A stretch of DNA of 64,000 nt. It comes from Pisaster brevispinus (taxonomy: Eukaryota > Echinodermata > Asteroidea > Forcipulatida > Asteriidae). Below, piece by piece: positions 53,419 through 64,000 of this stretch. The position numbers and the translations under genes are program-made. The DNA is taken from assembly GCA_023634235.1 (NCBI GenBank), contig JAMKCF010000023.1, positions 3,819,001 through 3,883,000 on the forward strand. The letters are read 5' to 3'. The notes under the pieces were generated by a model that was not told where the DNA came from, ran no database searches, and worked only from the letters and a program-made list of their open reading frames with translations. Every line of letters begins with the position of its first letter. The stretch's first letter is position 1.

Positions 53419-56400
53419 ATTAACTTTGATTTTATATAATCTTCCTTTAACTTCCATGTTGTGACTGTTTTCCCTTAAAAAGCAATACAACGCAAACGAG
53501 GCTTAAAGGATTGTTATGATAATGACCCCCATGTGAAAAGGTGTCAATTATTGATAATCATATCAAAGGAAACATGACTGAGAGCGTGGTAGAGGAATTG
53601 GGGCTTAGCTCTCTGTGATGACATTAATTTGTTCTTAAATTTACAAGATCAAAATTCTGGCATACCCATCAACTGAAAAGAATCAAGTAGTACTTTATAT
53701 TTTCTTTCAGCCCAAATAATAACAGAATACCAGGTCAGTGTCCACAATATTGCCACTTATTAGAAACAGGTGTCAGGTTCAATTAATTACGGTATTGAAA
53801 TCTCCACATAATGTCCTTGTGTCGTCAACTTGGAATCAAGTGCGAGACAAAATGAAAGACAATTTAGTCCCAAGCGCTTATGTGATTACTGAGAATGGGC
53901 AGATTGGTATTTTATTGAGAACAACATGACATTACGTCAGCGAATGTTCACCTTCATTAATAATGTCATTACTAATTTAAACCATCGTCAATGAGACCGG
54001 AGGCAATAGTTTTGCTAGTTTTACCAAGTGAAGATACATTATATAGCCCTTAAAATAGTCCTTGAAGAATTCGACAACAGCGCCACCACTTGACGCTACT
54101 GGGTCATAATGATCGATGTTGAAGTATGAGCCCAGGTCACCGGGGTCGGTACAGGAAAACTCGGGGCAGCTTTAGTAATGTTGGACTTGTACGTAAATAA
54201 ATACCTTGATCTATTTATCTCAAACTATCTTGCGCGTCCGTTATTTCATTTAGCGAACACATCAACAAATTAGAAAATCTGAACAATTTGAGAGTCGGAT
54301 GGGCCCTGCAATGTTCTCACCAACCAGTCTGCGAGGAAAACATTTTCCCAAGTTTTGCTGCTGTGTTGATATCTCGCAAGCTGTACTAAAGATATGTTCC
54401 AATTACTGTTTAATAACAACAGTAAAAGAAAAACACCCAGACGATGAAAGCAAAACATCGCTAAAAATATTATTCTAAAAATAACATGGACAGTTGATGA
54501 GATAAACATTTCGTTCAAAGTGCTTTTACTTAAATTGGAATTATTGAGAGATCCCAACAGGCAGAGTTGGTTTAACATTCCTGGTAGATCTTGGGTGCCG
54601 AAATTGCCCGATCAATAATGCCGTTTGGGGTTATTTCAAAGCCCCATTGTGAAAAGTTAGCATTGCATGCAAACCGTGTCGTCTGGTGCCATGCGGATCC
54701 ATTGAACTTTTAACAGTTTGTTCATTACACCGTTGTACACCAGCAAGGAGTTACTTATTCAACAACAATGTCAGAACTTCTATAGCTGTGGATTTATTAC
54801 GCCAAATTGACTATTTTTAGGGACATAAGGAAAGGTCTACATCCTCGGTAACTGCTCAGTAACGAGTACTTCACTATGACGGGTAAGTTTGACAGTCTAA
54901 ATTTATGATAGTTATTGGTTGAAGGAGTTTGTTTTGACGATACGTGTGGTTATATCTGTACGTGGTGGACAGCCTTGACGTATACGGCCACTGGTGTCGA
55001 CATAGGAATACCTAACCATTGTTGTTCAAGTACCGAACCATTTTACACTTTGTTGGGTTCGTTGCTTACCTCATACGTTTAAAGGCTGACAAAGCCAAGG
55101 CCATGGAAACCTGAATATCGTACAGTAACTCTTTACATCTGGCACAAATACATAAACCATTGATTTTCGGTAGTCTTCAAAAGTTTCACTGAAGTCCAAC
55201 CAACCCTAATGGTCACGTTCCCGCCCTCTGTTGTATTCAAAATGTCTCATATCGTCTGCGCAAAAGATGCAGTAAGTAAATAAGCGATTACAAATACCGG
55301 CCATGTTTTAATCTACGTGGGAATGATAGATGAGGTTTCCACATTACCTCTACTTTAGAGTGGTTTGCAGAATAGCCGTTTTCCAGTGAATTATCATGGC
55401 TTATTTTGTTCGGAAACATGAAAGCAGAATAAAACGCCATTATATGTCAGCACACATTTGGTTCCCGCGTTGTGCACACAGGGTTGTATACACAGGTGTG
55501 TATTGTTATGAACTATTAGTATTAATAAGTTAAAGATATAAAACATCATACATGAATTTCACCTCATTATTATTTAAAAAGTCTTTCTAAATTGTCATGA
55601 GAATTGCAAATTGATCTCGAAATGCTGCGTTTATTTGGTTTCCTTCTATAAATAACTGCCATGGGCTAAGCCCTTTGAAATCATGTTGAAACTAATTGTC
55701 TGAATTCGGTGATGGATGGTCGAGTCACCGTTGGCAGCAGCGACAGTGTTGAAGATTGTACACTTCCGTATAGTGGCACATCATGATTTTAAAAGGCAAG
55801 GTTACATGCCTGTGTGGTTATACCGGATGTGATCTTTTTTTATTCTGTCCACACACAGTGTTAAAAGATAAACCCGAAGCGGTCTAAAGATAAACCCTCA
55901 GCTCGACGGTCTAACTTTTCCGGGTTAAACCCGATTCGGTCTAACTTTAGAACCGTTCAGACACACAGAGTTGAACTCGATCGGGTTGAACCACGAGTTA
56001 AACCGACAACCCTGCTTCCATTTTGTGATAATGAGCACCCATATCTGTCCCTGACATATGCTTGCTACAGTTTGATCAAATTACTACAAGTAATGATCAT
56101 GCCAAGTCAAACTTACACACGTGTAAGTTTGACTTTATGAGCTCAATAAAAGTCAAATGAACTGTTGTAATAAATGCTTTCCCATGGGATTTTTTTTCCT
56201 GAACATCTGGCGAACTGGTTAATTTTTTTTCCCAGTGGCAGATTGATTGGTAATTTTGGTAGTAAAGAGTTGTTGCTATAAGCGAGCTGTACAATTAATA
56301 ATTAGGTAAAATAAATCTTAGACTTGGTGGGTTCCATCTGGTAATTTTCCCGTCTGACTATTGTCATGTCAAGATCGGATAATTACCAGAGCTGACAATT

Positions 56401-57458
56401 TAGCTTTATCTTTACTAGACCAAAGAATCCATCTAATGGCGGGACTGATGGGTTTCGGTCGCCACAAACTATTCCTTTGCATTCTGTTTTTGACAATTAC
56501 GGGTTTTTTTTCCCTGTGTGCTTTCTGTCTGCCTCTATCTTTCCACTTGACTGGTCTGTTATACCAGTCTACCTGTTTACGTGCGTTATGTTACCAGTTA
56601 ACCTTCGAGAAGACTCTGCTAGGGTTGAAACGTCAGACGATTGAACTATTTGTTGCCTTTGTACCAAATACCTTTTTGGTTGTACAGCAGTGTGCGACAG
56701 CTAATTCTGTTTCCTCAGAACTATGTTTTGTTACAATGTATACATTAAAGTATCATTACCTTGTTCAGCTAATGTCACCAATTAACATACCTGTAACATT
56801 TCCAACAAACAACAATTGGTCTCCTCTCCACTGCTCAACAGTGTGAGGTGAAGTTCTGAAGGAAGTTGACCCCGACAAGACATTCTAACGGTCCATAGGA
56901 TGCAAGATCAAAGATAAGACACGATGGTGCCTGATCATAGAGGCGAGGGATAATGCTCCTCAATAAGTCTTAAATATCGATCACTTTCCTCACAGAGAAG
57001 GGGACCAAATAAGAGTGATTATACCTCCAGGGGGAAATGTCTTCTCTTTGTAAGAAACATCTCCAGAATCGCACAGAGAGAAATAAAAACACTTCAAAAT
57101 AGTTGTTGTCTACAGAAATACACTATTTTCTACTCTGTGCGTGTAATAATAATAAGCTTCTCAACGCACTTATTATGTTTAAAGAGTAAATAAAAACGGA
57201 TATTTCCATCGTCAATACACTATTCTGCACTTCCTTAGGGCATATACCTAGGCTAGGCATGCTCTGTTTCGTAGTCGTGGGACCCGTGGCTATAGCGTCT
57301 TGTAGTGGTAAAAAATCGGATAACAAAAAGAGTTTTAAGTCGAGTTCTGCGTCAGTTTGACCCATTTTCTGGATCATTTTGTCACAGATTCCGGGTCACA
57401 TGACCCAGGCATGGGTCAAGCCACACGGGACCGAGATTCGGTGCCAATTCCGACCTGG
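53419..57458. other. No convincing gene; repeats and one long open frame
   Basis: A repeat built of AAACCCGAWKCGGTCTAA words lies at 55858-56010. The open frame at 56361-56846 (161 codons from a TTG) contains the hydrophobic run LFLCILFLTITGFFSLCAF, but it has no recognised homology or splice context and such a length is expected about once by chance in this much AT-rich sequence. Nothing else is recognised. Confidence 0.5.
55858..56010. repeat. GGTCTAA / TTAAACCC repeat cluster
   Basis: The words GATAAACCCGAAGCGGTCTA, GATAAACCCTCAGCTCGACG and GTTAAACCCGATTCGGTCTA follow one another, and ACACACAGTGTTAA (left) faces CACACAGAGTTGAA (right). It is probably a small degraded foldback element. Confidence 0.45.
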
Positions 57459-57648
57459 GCCCAATTTCATAGGGCTGCTTAAGCACAAAAAGTAGCTAAG
57501 CACAATACAATTTTGCTTACCAGAATAAGGTTACCAGCCAAGCTACCATGTCACATGTATAATTTGTGACTGGTAGCCTGCTCATTTCTGCTTAGCAGAA
57601 AATAGGTAAGCAATCAGTTTTGCTTAAGTAGCTCTATGGAATTGGCTT
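57459..57648. mobile_element. MITE, family Y (diverged subfamily)
   Basis: It starts TGGGCCCAATTTCATAGGGC, then TGCTTAAGCACAAAA, and ends GCTTAAGTAGCTCTATGGAA. The interior contains TTACCAGAATAAGGTTACCA. It is about 190 bp with imperfect inverted ends. Confidence 0.65.
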
Positions 57649-58007
57649 TTAGAGTGTGCTGACCGGGCAAATCCCTTCTTTTAGCGATAGTGTAACTGGG
57701 TGTACCCATCATACAATTTTCGAGAAAAGGAATGGGTTTTTTTAAGTTCAACTTTAAAGACTATGTTTTTTTGAAATTTTGTTTTAGTAAATCTACCGGG
57801 GGATGGGGAGGAGTTCATGTAAATGCCCCCTCCCCCTTGTGTGTACATCCCCCGCCCCTTGATGTTACGACCATGTTGTAATTTGTTTTTTACTTTTCAT
57901 GTTCTTCTTAAATAATTAATTTATGTAATGATTTTTATGCTGTCGTATTTCTTATGGTGATACCTGTTATTGGTGGTTAACCACTGTTGGGTATCAATAA
58001 ATAAGCA

Positions 58008-58034
58008 AACAAATAAATAAATAAATAAATACAC
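58008..58034. repeat. (AAAT)n microsatellite
   Basis: A short run of AAAT units after TATCAATAAATAAGC; it may be the 3' tail of a degraded retroelement (57890-58034). Confidence 0.7.
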
Positions 58035-58589
58035 TTGTGCCGTTCCTTTTCCCTGGCTGACAACTAGCAATACTTGTCACGTTTAATCCTTAATCTTGAA
58101 TAATATATATATATACACTCTTTTAGAGGATGGATTAAAGTTAAACTATAGATTAACTGACTTTCGTCCAAATTATTTCAAAATCCCCAAAATGCACTAC
58201 AGTCTATCACAAAGTATTTGCAAAAGGCTTTACCTTTTGCTGGCCATGAAAACATATTGTCAAATACACTTGTCACAGTGGATTGTTACATGTTGATGAC
58301 TAAATACAAAATTTACCTTTGACGGACTGTTCTGGCTGGTTGTTTAGCCCAAGTTCTTGTCATGAACCCAATACGCTCACCCCCCCCCCCGATTTCTATG
58401 ACATCGAAATCGATAGCATAATGAATAATGGTGTTGTGTGGGAAATCTTGTTTTTCCGGATTGACTATTTGACTGAGAACCTTTTCAATATAGAATGGAT
58501 GGTCTCCCATTCCTTTACGATTCAATGCTTTGCAACCAGAAACAGATTTATTAAATAGGAATGCCCTAGGCAAATGATGTGACTTAACT

Positions 58590-58809
58590 ACTTCCGGGTC
58601 GGAGTTGACCCGGATTCCGGGTCACGTGGGCCTGACCTATTTCCGGGTCAGTACGACTTGGAATTTGTGTACACTGACCCAGAAATGGGTCAAACTCACG
58701 CAGAATCCAAGTTGAAATCGTATCTTTTTTAAGCAGTTTTGGGGTTAGCCTGACACAGAAATGGATCAGGGCTGTGACCCAGCATCCGGGTTACTTCTGA
58801 CCCGGAAGT
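58590..58809. mobile_element. Foldback MITE rich in CCGGGTCA
   Basis: Left end ACTTCCGGGTCGGAGTTGAC pairs with right end GTTACTTCTGACCCGGAAGT, and homology continues inward for about 36 bases. GACCCGGA and CCGGGTCA words recur inside. A diverged half-like piece lies at 57355-57425. It is 220 bp and non-coding. Confidence 0.7.
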
Positions 58810-59199
58810 TGTTTAGAGTGTGTTCGGTACCCGTGCGGCTGTACTCACTGCACCTTTCTGCCAAATTTCGGCCTATGCAAAGTTTCATATCAGACTTGTA
58901 TCCACACACTGACCCTGTTTGAACAGAGAGTACGTGTTTCATGTAATACTTTATTAGACCAATGGGACTTCAAATTGACCACTTTAACTCCATATCACAC
59001 CACGTGTATTGCTTATGATTGGGATTTTTCCAGAAAAGGGGTAAACTTTATACATTCAGAAATCATTATTAATTACAACAAATATAATTCCTCAGAACTG
59101 TCTTTTACGATACCAGGTAAGCAATCAATTCGCATACATGTACTTATGTCTGGTGTCTAGACTTTCACTTAGGCCCGATGGAACTAGAGATTCAGAGAT

Positions 59200-59393
59200 G
59201 ATACCCGGGGCAACTTTGATAAAGCTTATAAGCACAAAAACTTGCTAAGCACAGGAAGTTTTGCTTAGCAGAAACTTGTTTGACCAGCCAAAATGGCAAG
59301 TTGCGGCTGGTGCTGCACTCTTTTTTGGCTCAACGAAGACATTTGCTGAGCAGTGTTTTTCTGCTAAACAGCTATATGAAAATGGGCCCAGAT
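59200..59393. mobile_element. MITE, family Y (diverged subfamily)
   Basis: Starts near CCGGGGCAACTTTGATAAAG, carries TTGCTAAGCACAGGAAGTTT and ends CAGCTATATGAAAATGGGCCC. Word order matches the copy at 57459-57648. Confidence 0.6.
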
Positions 59394-62300
59394 TTAGTTG
59401 ATCTACACTGCTATATCTCACCACTGGACATCAAATAAATATTCAGAATTCAACTTCAATTTCATGTTAATGATTGGTGTAATTTTAAGATCATGACAAT
59501 GTTCTTATACAATCATTTCTTGACATTTGTTTATCAAGGTCATAATTGTTCACGTGGCCAACTCGTAAGACAACAGCTGTCTGAACTACGACTGTAAAGT
59601 GTTAACGTCTGTTGGTGAAAGCAACTCCTTCCACATTTCAATTAAAAACCATAATGTCAGATAGTACTATAAATAAATAAATACCTTGCGCAGTGTAGAC
59701 ATAAATTGTGGACTTTACAATATTGCAAAATGAGGTATAAGGGTGTAGTTTGAAGTTAGTAAAGTCGCTAAATGTATGCCACTTTCTTGATTCGGTTGAA
59801 AAACTTTTACCAAAGGATGTTTGTTTGCAATGCAACTGAGCAAAACGGCATTAAAACTAGAAATCACGTAAACTTACTGAACAATGCTCACATTTTGTTT
59901 GTACAAAATAAACGACGTGCCTTTTTCAGCTGCTGTCAATTGACCATTTTTCAATAATATCACGTTCAAAATAACAAGCTTTTGTATGAAATTACATAAT
60001 TTCTCTGGTCATTATTAAGGAGAAAATTTGTGCACAAATGTGTCAAATATAGAATCAAATCATGTGACAAAAAGCAGCCGCGTCTGTGACCAGATAAGTC
60101 AGTGTTTGGTCCCCTTACGTCTGCACGGTAAAAAAAAAAGTTAAACGATGCATAACGAACTTCATTCAACCTTTTCAACCATGGATTTGCGTGTATAACC
60201 TGGGGGCCTTCAGTAATTATTTTCGGTTGTTCGGGCTTTGTCGGTCATTTCTGGGTCAGTATTTAGCATTCGTACCCAACATGTTTCAACTGTACTGCCT
60301 ATAGAGGTGACCTTTTCAGTGTGGTGTTTAGTCCTATGCTAACTTGTGGCTGACAAAAAAAAGATGGCCGCCGGAGCCAAAAATAATCATTTCTGAAATG
60401 TTTGCAACTCTGAAATACTGGTAAATTGACAAACTACGAAACGCAATTTTTGACAAGCTGTAATGTGACATGGTTCTGATCAGTTGCCAATAATTGATAC
60501 CACAAACTGATCTAGGTTTTATGAACGTGTACGACTTAATATGCAAGAGCATGGTGGGTCATGAGCAGCTAAAGTAAGCAACAATATAACAAGGTAAATA
60601 TTTCTGCTTTGGGCAGCTGTGCGGGGAGCCAGTCACCCTAACCATTCATCGCTCATATTTCAGCTGGTATCTATAGTTCGGCTGAGCCAAAGCTTACTTC
60701 TTAAAAGCAAAGTCATGATACAGCTCAATATTATTCCTCCCAGGTCTGAGACAATCTCTGCGACTTCTCCGATGATGGGGGAAGTCCAAGTTGTTTCTTT
60801 ATCGATGATGAGCTGACATTCTCAGCTGTTCCATCTCTGCCGCCACTGTCAATGTAGATGATGATGATGATGCGGTTGAAATTAACTCTACTGGCGTGTC
60901 GTAGCAAACATTCCAATAATATCTGTGCGTGTGCATGCTAACGAACCTCAGTAGATGGACACCGTGTTCTGTCTGCAATCACATACACGTAATAAATTAA
61001 GTCATTTTGAACCCTGATTGAGCTTGATGGACCCTCATAAAAAAAGTATCAAATATTTTCACACTGAAGCTGCGAGTTTTCTTCAAGCAAGAATCCAATA
61101 AAGTTATAGAGATATTAAAAAAACAAAACATCCTGAACATATAAAACATAACTGGGCAATTTCACTGAGTTGCCGCATTTTTAGTCACAAAGAATGTAGG
61201 TTTGAAAGTCAAAGATTGACTAAACTCACATAAATTTTGAGTTCTTCTGAACAGATTGGGTAACTTATTGATCAAAACTATTTTGACTTGGGGAAGTTTG
61301 CTTGAGCAAAAGTCAATCATTTATTGAATATGCAATAACTACTAAGAGAAGCATTTCGGGGCTTAATTCCAGCAAACTGCTATCGCGTTTCAAATGTCAA
61401 TTTATTGTGAACAGAAAACTTTGGACAAGTCGTGGCGTTTCCGGCAGCAATAGGCTCGGTTAAAATTTGATTGATTATGACACCTACTTGACGCTTAATG
61501 TCTGAGATTTGAAGGGAACGTCACTCACTCCACGCTCTAAACTACGACGCAGGCAAATGCCTTATATTACAAAACAGTCATTTTGTTTCACAGACAGTCA
61601 TATCATTACAGCATGCATACACAAGTAGCACCGTTACCATATCTTTGAGTCAATTAAACTCTTAACAGTGGCAATGTGTTGTGTTATAAAGCTGTTAAAT
61701 ACATTACTCTCCTACCGTGAGTTTTAACCCATGACATGTGGATTTTGAAATCACATTCCTTCATAAAGGGCTTCACAGCAAAGTATCCATGATAATGTAG
61801 TCGACAAAACTGGTTGTACAACTGTATGGGTCTCAACAGTACCAGGAAATGGGCACGGTTCATACTTGGGCATTGTACTTCGACTCGTTTTAAAATTTCT
61901 TCCTTTTTCAAACAAATTTTAACATTGTATTGCATGATGTGATGTTGGTGATGTTTGAAGCTTTGCATCATGGTATGGATAAAATAGTAGATTTGCGGGT
62001 ACACCCATGTGTAAAATCTATTTTTGGAGGAGTGTTGGCTCTATGAGAAGTGCACTGCTGTGGTGTCCACGTTTCGAGCAGTGCATGTATGTCTTTGATA
62101 TAAACTCAACAATGATAATGGTGTGTGTCGTTGTTTATATGCAAAATATGTTGACCTCTTTTTGTGTCACCAGCAGACAGACCAGTCATGTACTCATTAT
62201 TGGTTAAGACACCATGATGATCACACTGTGTGTTCCGGTTTGGGAACGATATACGATTTCACGACTAGACACCAGACCCCGCGGTGTGTAACAATAATTG

Positions 62301-62485
62301 GATTTGGCGTTATGTAGTCTGTTGGTTTGATGTCACATAAAACCAAAGATCAGGTATCGTTGCGACAGCGTACCAGCTATGTCACGTGACGTATTGTAAC
62401 ATTGTCTTAATTCCGATGACTTTATCAAAGGTATCTCCAACCGACACATTATACGATCATGCAATAACTTAAGAGAAAGCAATTA
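59394..62485. other. No gene recognised
   Basis: AT-rich, with only short open frames without recognised homology, including a 106-codon minus-strand frame at 61684-62004. No repeat family seen elsewhere in the window was recognised here. Confidence 0.5.
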
Positions 62486-62490
62486 ATGTT

Positions 62491-62835
62491 GTACTTTATA
62501 TTGATTCCAAGGAGACTAACATTCATCATCAGCCATGCCAACATTACCAGAGATGTACCGTATGTTGGTTCAAAGAGATTAAACAGCTTCATCAGTCAGG
62601 CATCATGACTAATGATGTACCTTATCTTGATTTAAAGAGATTAAACAAGCTTCATCAGTCATGCCAACATGACCAAAGATGTACCTTATCTTGATTCAAA
62701 GAGATTAACATTCATCATCAGTCAAGCCAACATGACCAATGGTGTACCGTGTCTTGAGTCAAAGAGATTAAACAAGCTTCATTAGTCAAGCCAACATGAC
62801 CAAAGATGTACCTTATCTTTATTCAAAGAAATTAT
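62491..62835 (+). repeat. ~62-bp tandem array, five units
   Basis: GATGTACCTTATCTTGATTC then AAAGAGATTAAACAAGCTTC then ATCAGTCATGCCAACATGAC repeats five times with 60-64-base spacing. Units 1 and 4 carry TAACATTCATCATCAG and the others AAACAAGCTTCATCAG, so a two-unit pattern is partly visible. Confidence 0.85.
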
Positions 62836-63352
62836 AGGTCAGTTCGAGTGAGCTGTGAATGTTAGTGGGGGTTTCCTTGTAATTTGTGCATTGTTTTGTT
62901 AAGATGCATAAACAAAACACAAAAGCTTCTTATTCTAGAATGAAAATCATATTAGTTTTGAATACGAGTTCGTTTTATGCTTTTAATGGCATTAACCCGC
63001 TACCAAACGTGACTTTCCTCGACTTCTATTTTCCTAAAACGGCTACGTTACTGTTCGCACACGTACAAACAATTTGGCCTAGTAGACCGGTAGGCTGGCA
63101 CCTATGATGTATGGTAGTTGTTCATCGCTCTGTTTGATGTAGATTCTAGGTTCATAACAAAGATGGCGTCAATTTTGGCCTGGATAATCACATTTAGCTC
63201 ACTCAGTGTAAATAGGTTCTAACTTTATACTATTGTATGGATTTGTGCAGTATATTTTATTTGCGTACAGCACAGGATGTTCACTCATAAATTTTGTACT
63301 CAAAATCATTCATTCGTTAAATCAACCTGCTTGACTGTTCTTTTTCTCTCAG

Positions 63353-63607
63353 ATCAAGAATAACATAAAACCCACCAGAGCAGTCAAGGAGGCACTCCAT
63401 TTGTGGTTTTCACACGCCGCACAAAACGCTTGTGAAACCCTCAAACTTTGCCGAGCAACACAGTACGAAAGCCGTCACCTTTTCACGCGTCAAGTCAAGT
63501 GGTTTTGGGGGGTTATTTTACATTTACGCGCTATTATTAAATATCAAATATACACAGACAGTGGTGTTTGCTTCACGCTCGAGAAAAAAGTACAGAAAAT
63601 AACCACC
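63353..63607 (+). CDS. Possible internal exon of an unrecognised gene
   Basis: A strong acceptor (TGTTCTTTTTCTCTCAG) and a consensus donor (ACC|GTAAGT) bound 255 bases, 85 codons with no stop in phase 0. The product begins IKNNIKPTRAVKEALHLWFS and contains a Trp/His/Cys-rich middle; no family is recognised. It cannot join 48530-48638 directly, because that phase-1 donor would give an immediate stop. It may be chance. Confidence 0.25.
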
Positions 63608-64000
63608 GTAAGTCATATACTTGCTGACTGAAATCTGTAGAGATTATGTGTGGATTCAAGATGGCTGCCAGAAGAGGGAAACACAAACAGAAATTCGGGT
63701 ATCATTAAAAATTGTGCACAGAATATCGTGAGGAATTTTAATGAGGGAGTACTTGAAGACGGGTTACAATAATTTATAATTCGACTTCCTGTTTCTAAAT
63801 GTTAAGCTAATATATTCATACAGATCTCATAAGTATCTATAAAAAAAGAATTATAATTTTTGAAACAAAACCTGGAACTCTTTCAAAAGAATGGCACCCA
63901 TTTAATGTTGGACATTTTTTGTATTGAAACGTCGGATGTTGGAGCCGTTGCTGTGGTAAATTATTGACAAACGACTGTAAATTCACCGTTTTGCAGCTTT
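63608..64000. other. No gene recognised at window end
   Basis: AT-rich sequence with no open frame or repeat that could be identified. If 63353-63607 is an exon, this is its downstream intron. Confidence 0.5.

Noticed and set aside
56361..56846. 161-codon + strand open frame with a hydrophobic stretch
   Set aside because: It starts at TTG, lacks recognised homology or splice context, and one such length is roughly expected by chance in six frames of 64 kb AT-rich DNA.
1..64000. CRISPR arrays, operons, phage or bacterial systems
   Set aside because: The spliced EHMT gene and the SINE and MITE content show animal nuclear DNA. The tandem arrays have no spacer/repeat organisation of the CRISPR kind.

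Overview
The window is animal nuclear DNA: AT-rich, with no operons or ribosome binding sites, GT-AG introns, tRNA-derived SINEs, many short inverted-repeat elements (MITEs) and microsatellites. The one recognisable gene is a metazoan EHMT (G9a/GLP) histone H3 lysine-9 methyltransferase. The repeat style suggests an invertebrate deuterostome, most likely an echinoderm. That placement is inference; the class cannot be settled by eye.

Layout. 1-7020: no convincing gene; MITEs, hairpins and homopolymer runs. 7020-39678: the EHMT gene on the + strand, read here as 24 coding exons (4212 nt including stop, 1403 residues). Every splice phase matches and the reading frame closes exactly. An NRF1-type palindrome lies just before a six-codon first exon (7058-7075). 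One large exon (8660-10310) carries the disordered N-terminal half. Small exons follow for a Cys/His-rich zinc region (12094-15051), ankyrin repeats (17694-24067), pre-SET (24698-33852), SET (33650-39570) and post-SET (39604-39627). The stop is at 39676-39678.

The protein should write H3K9me1/me2 with its SET domain and read the same marks with its ankyrin repeats. The N-terminal half holds an H3K9-like ARKT motif (candidate automethylation and HP1-docking site), a second TRKS motif and a PLDLS motif of the CtBP-binding type.

The introns are crowded with repeats. They include a SINE split by a 500-bp element with TTAA target duplications (piggyBac-like), a second TTAA-flanked element in intron 23, a Penelope-like retroelement fragment in intron 5, an almost complete ~575-bp palindrome in intron 11, and a ~100-bp tandem array in intron 12 that resembles the intron's own 3' splice region. 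Intron 14 begins with a triplicated exon 14 splice donor. Intron 20 (7.2 kb) carries a LINE 3' end and a G-rich minisatellite; intron 21 holds a diverged ~140-bp tandem array.

39679-64000 is gene-poor. It has the EHMT 3' flank, a 557-bp terminal-inverted-repeat element at 41140-41697, a plausible first coding exon of an unrecognised gene ending in a good splice donor (48530-48638), several foldback elements, and one possible unrecognised exon at 63353-63607. The rest looks intergenic or intronic.
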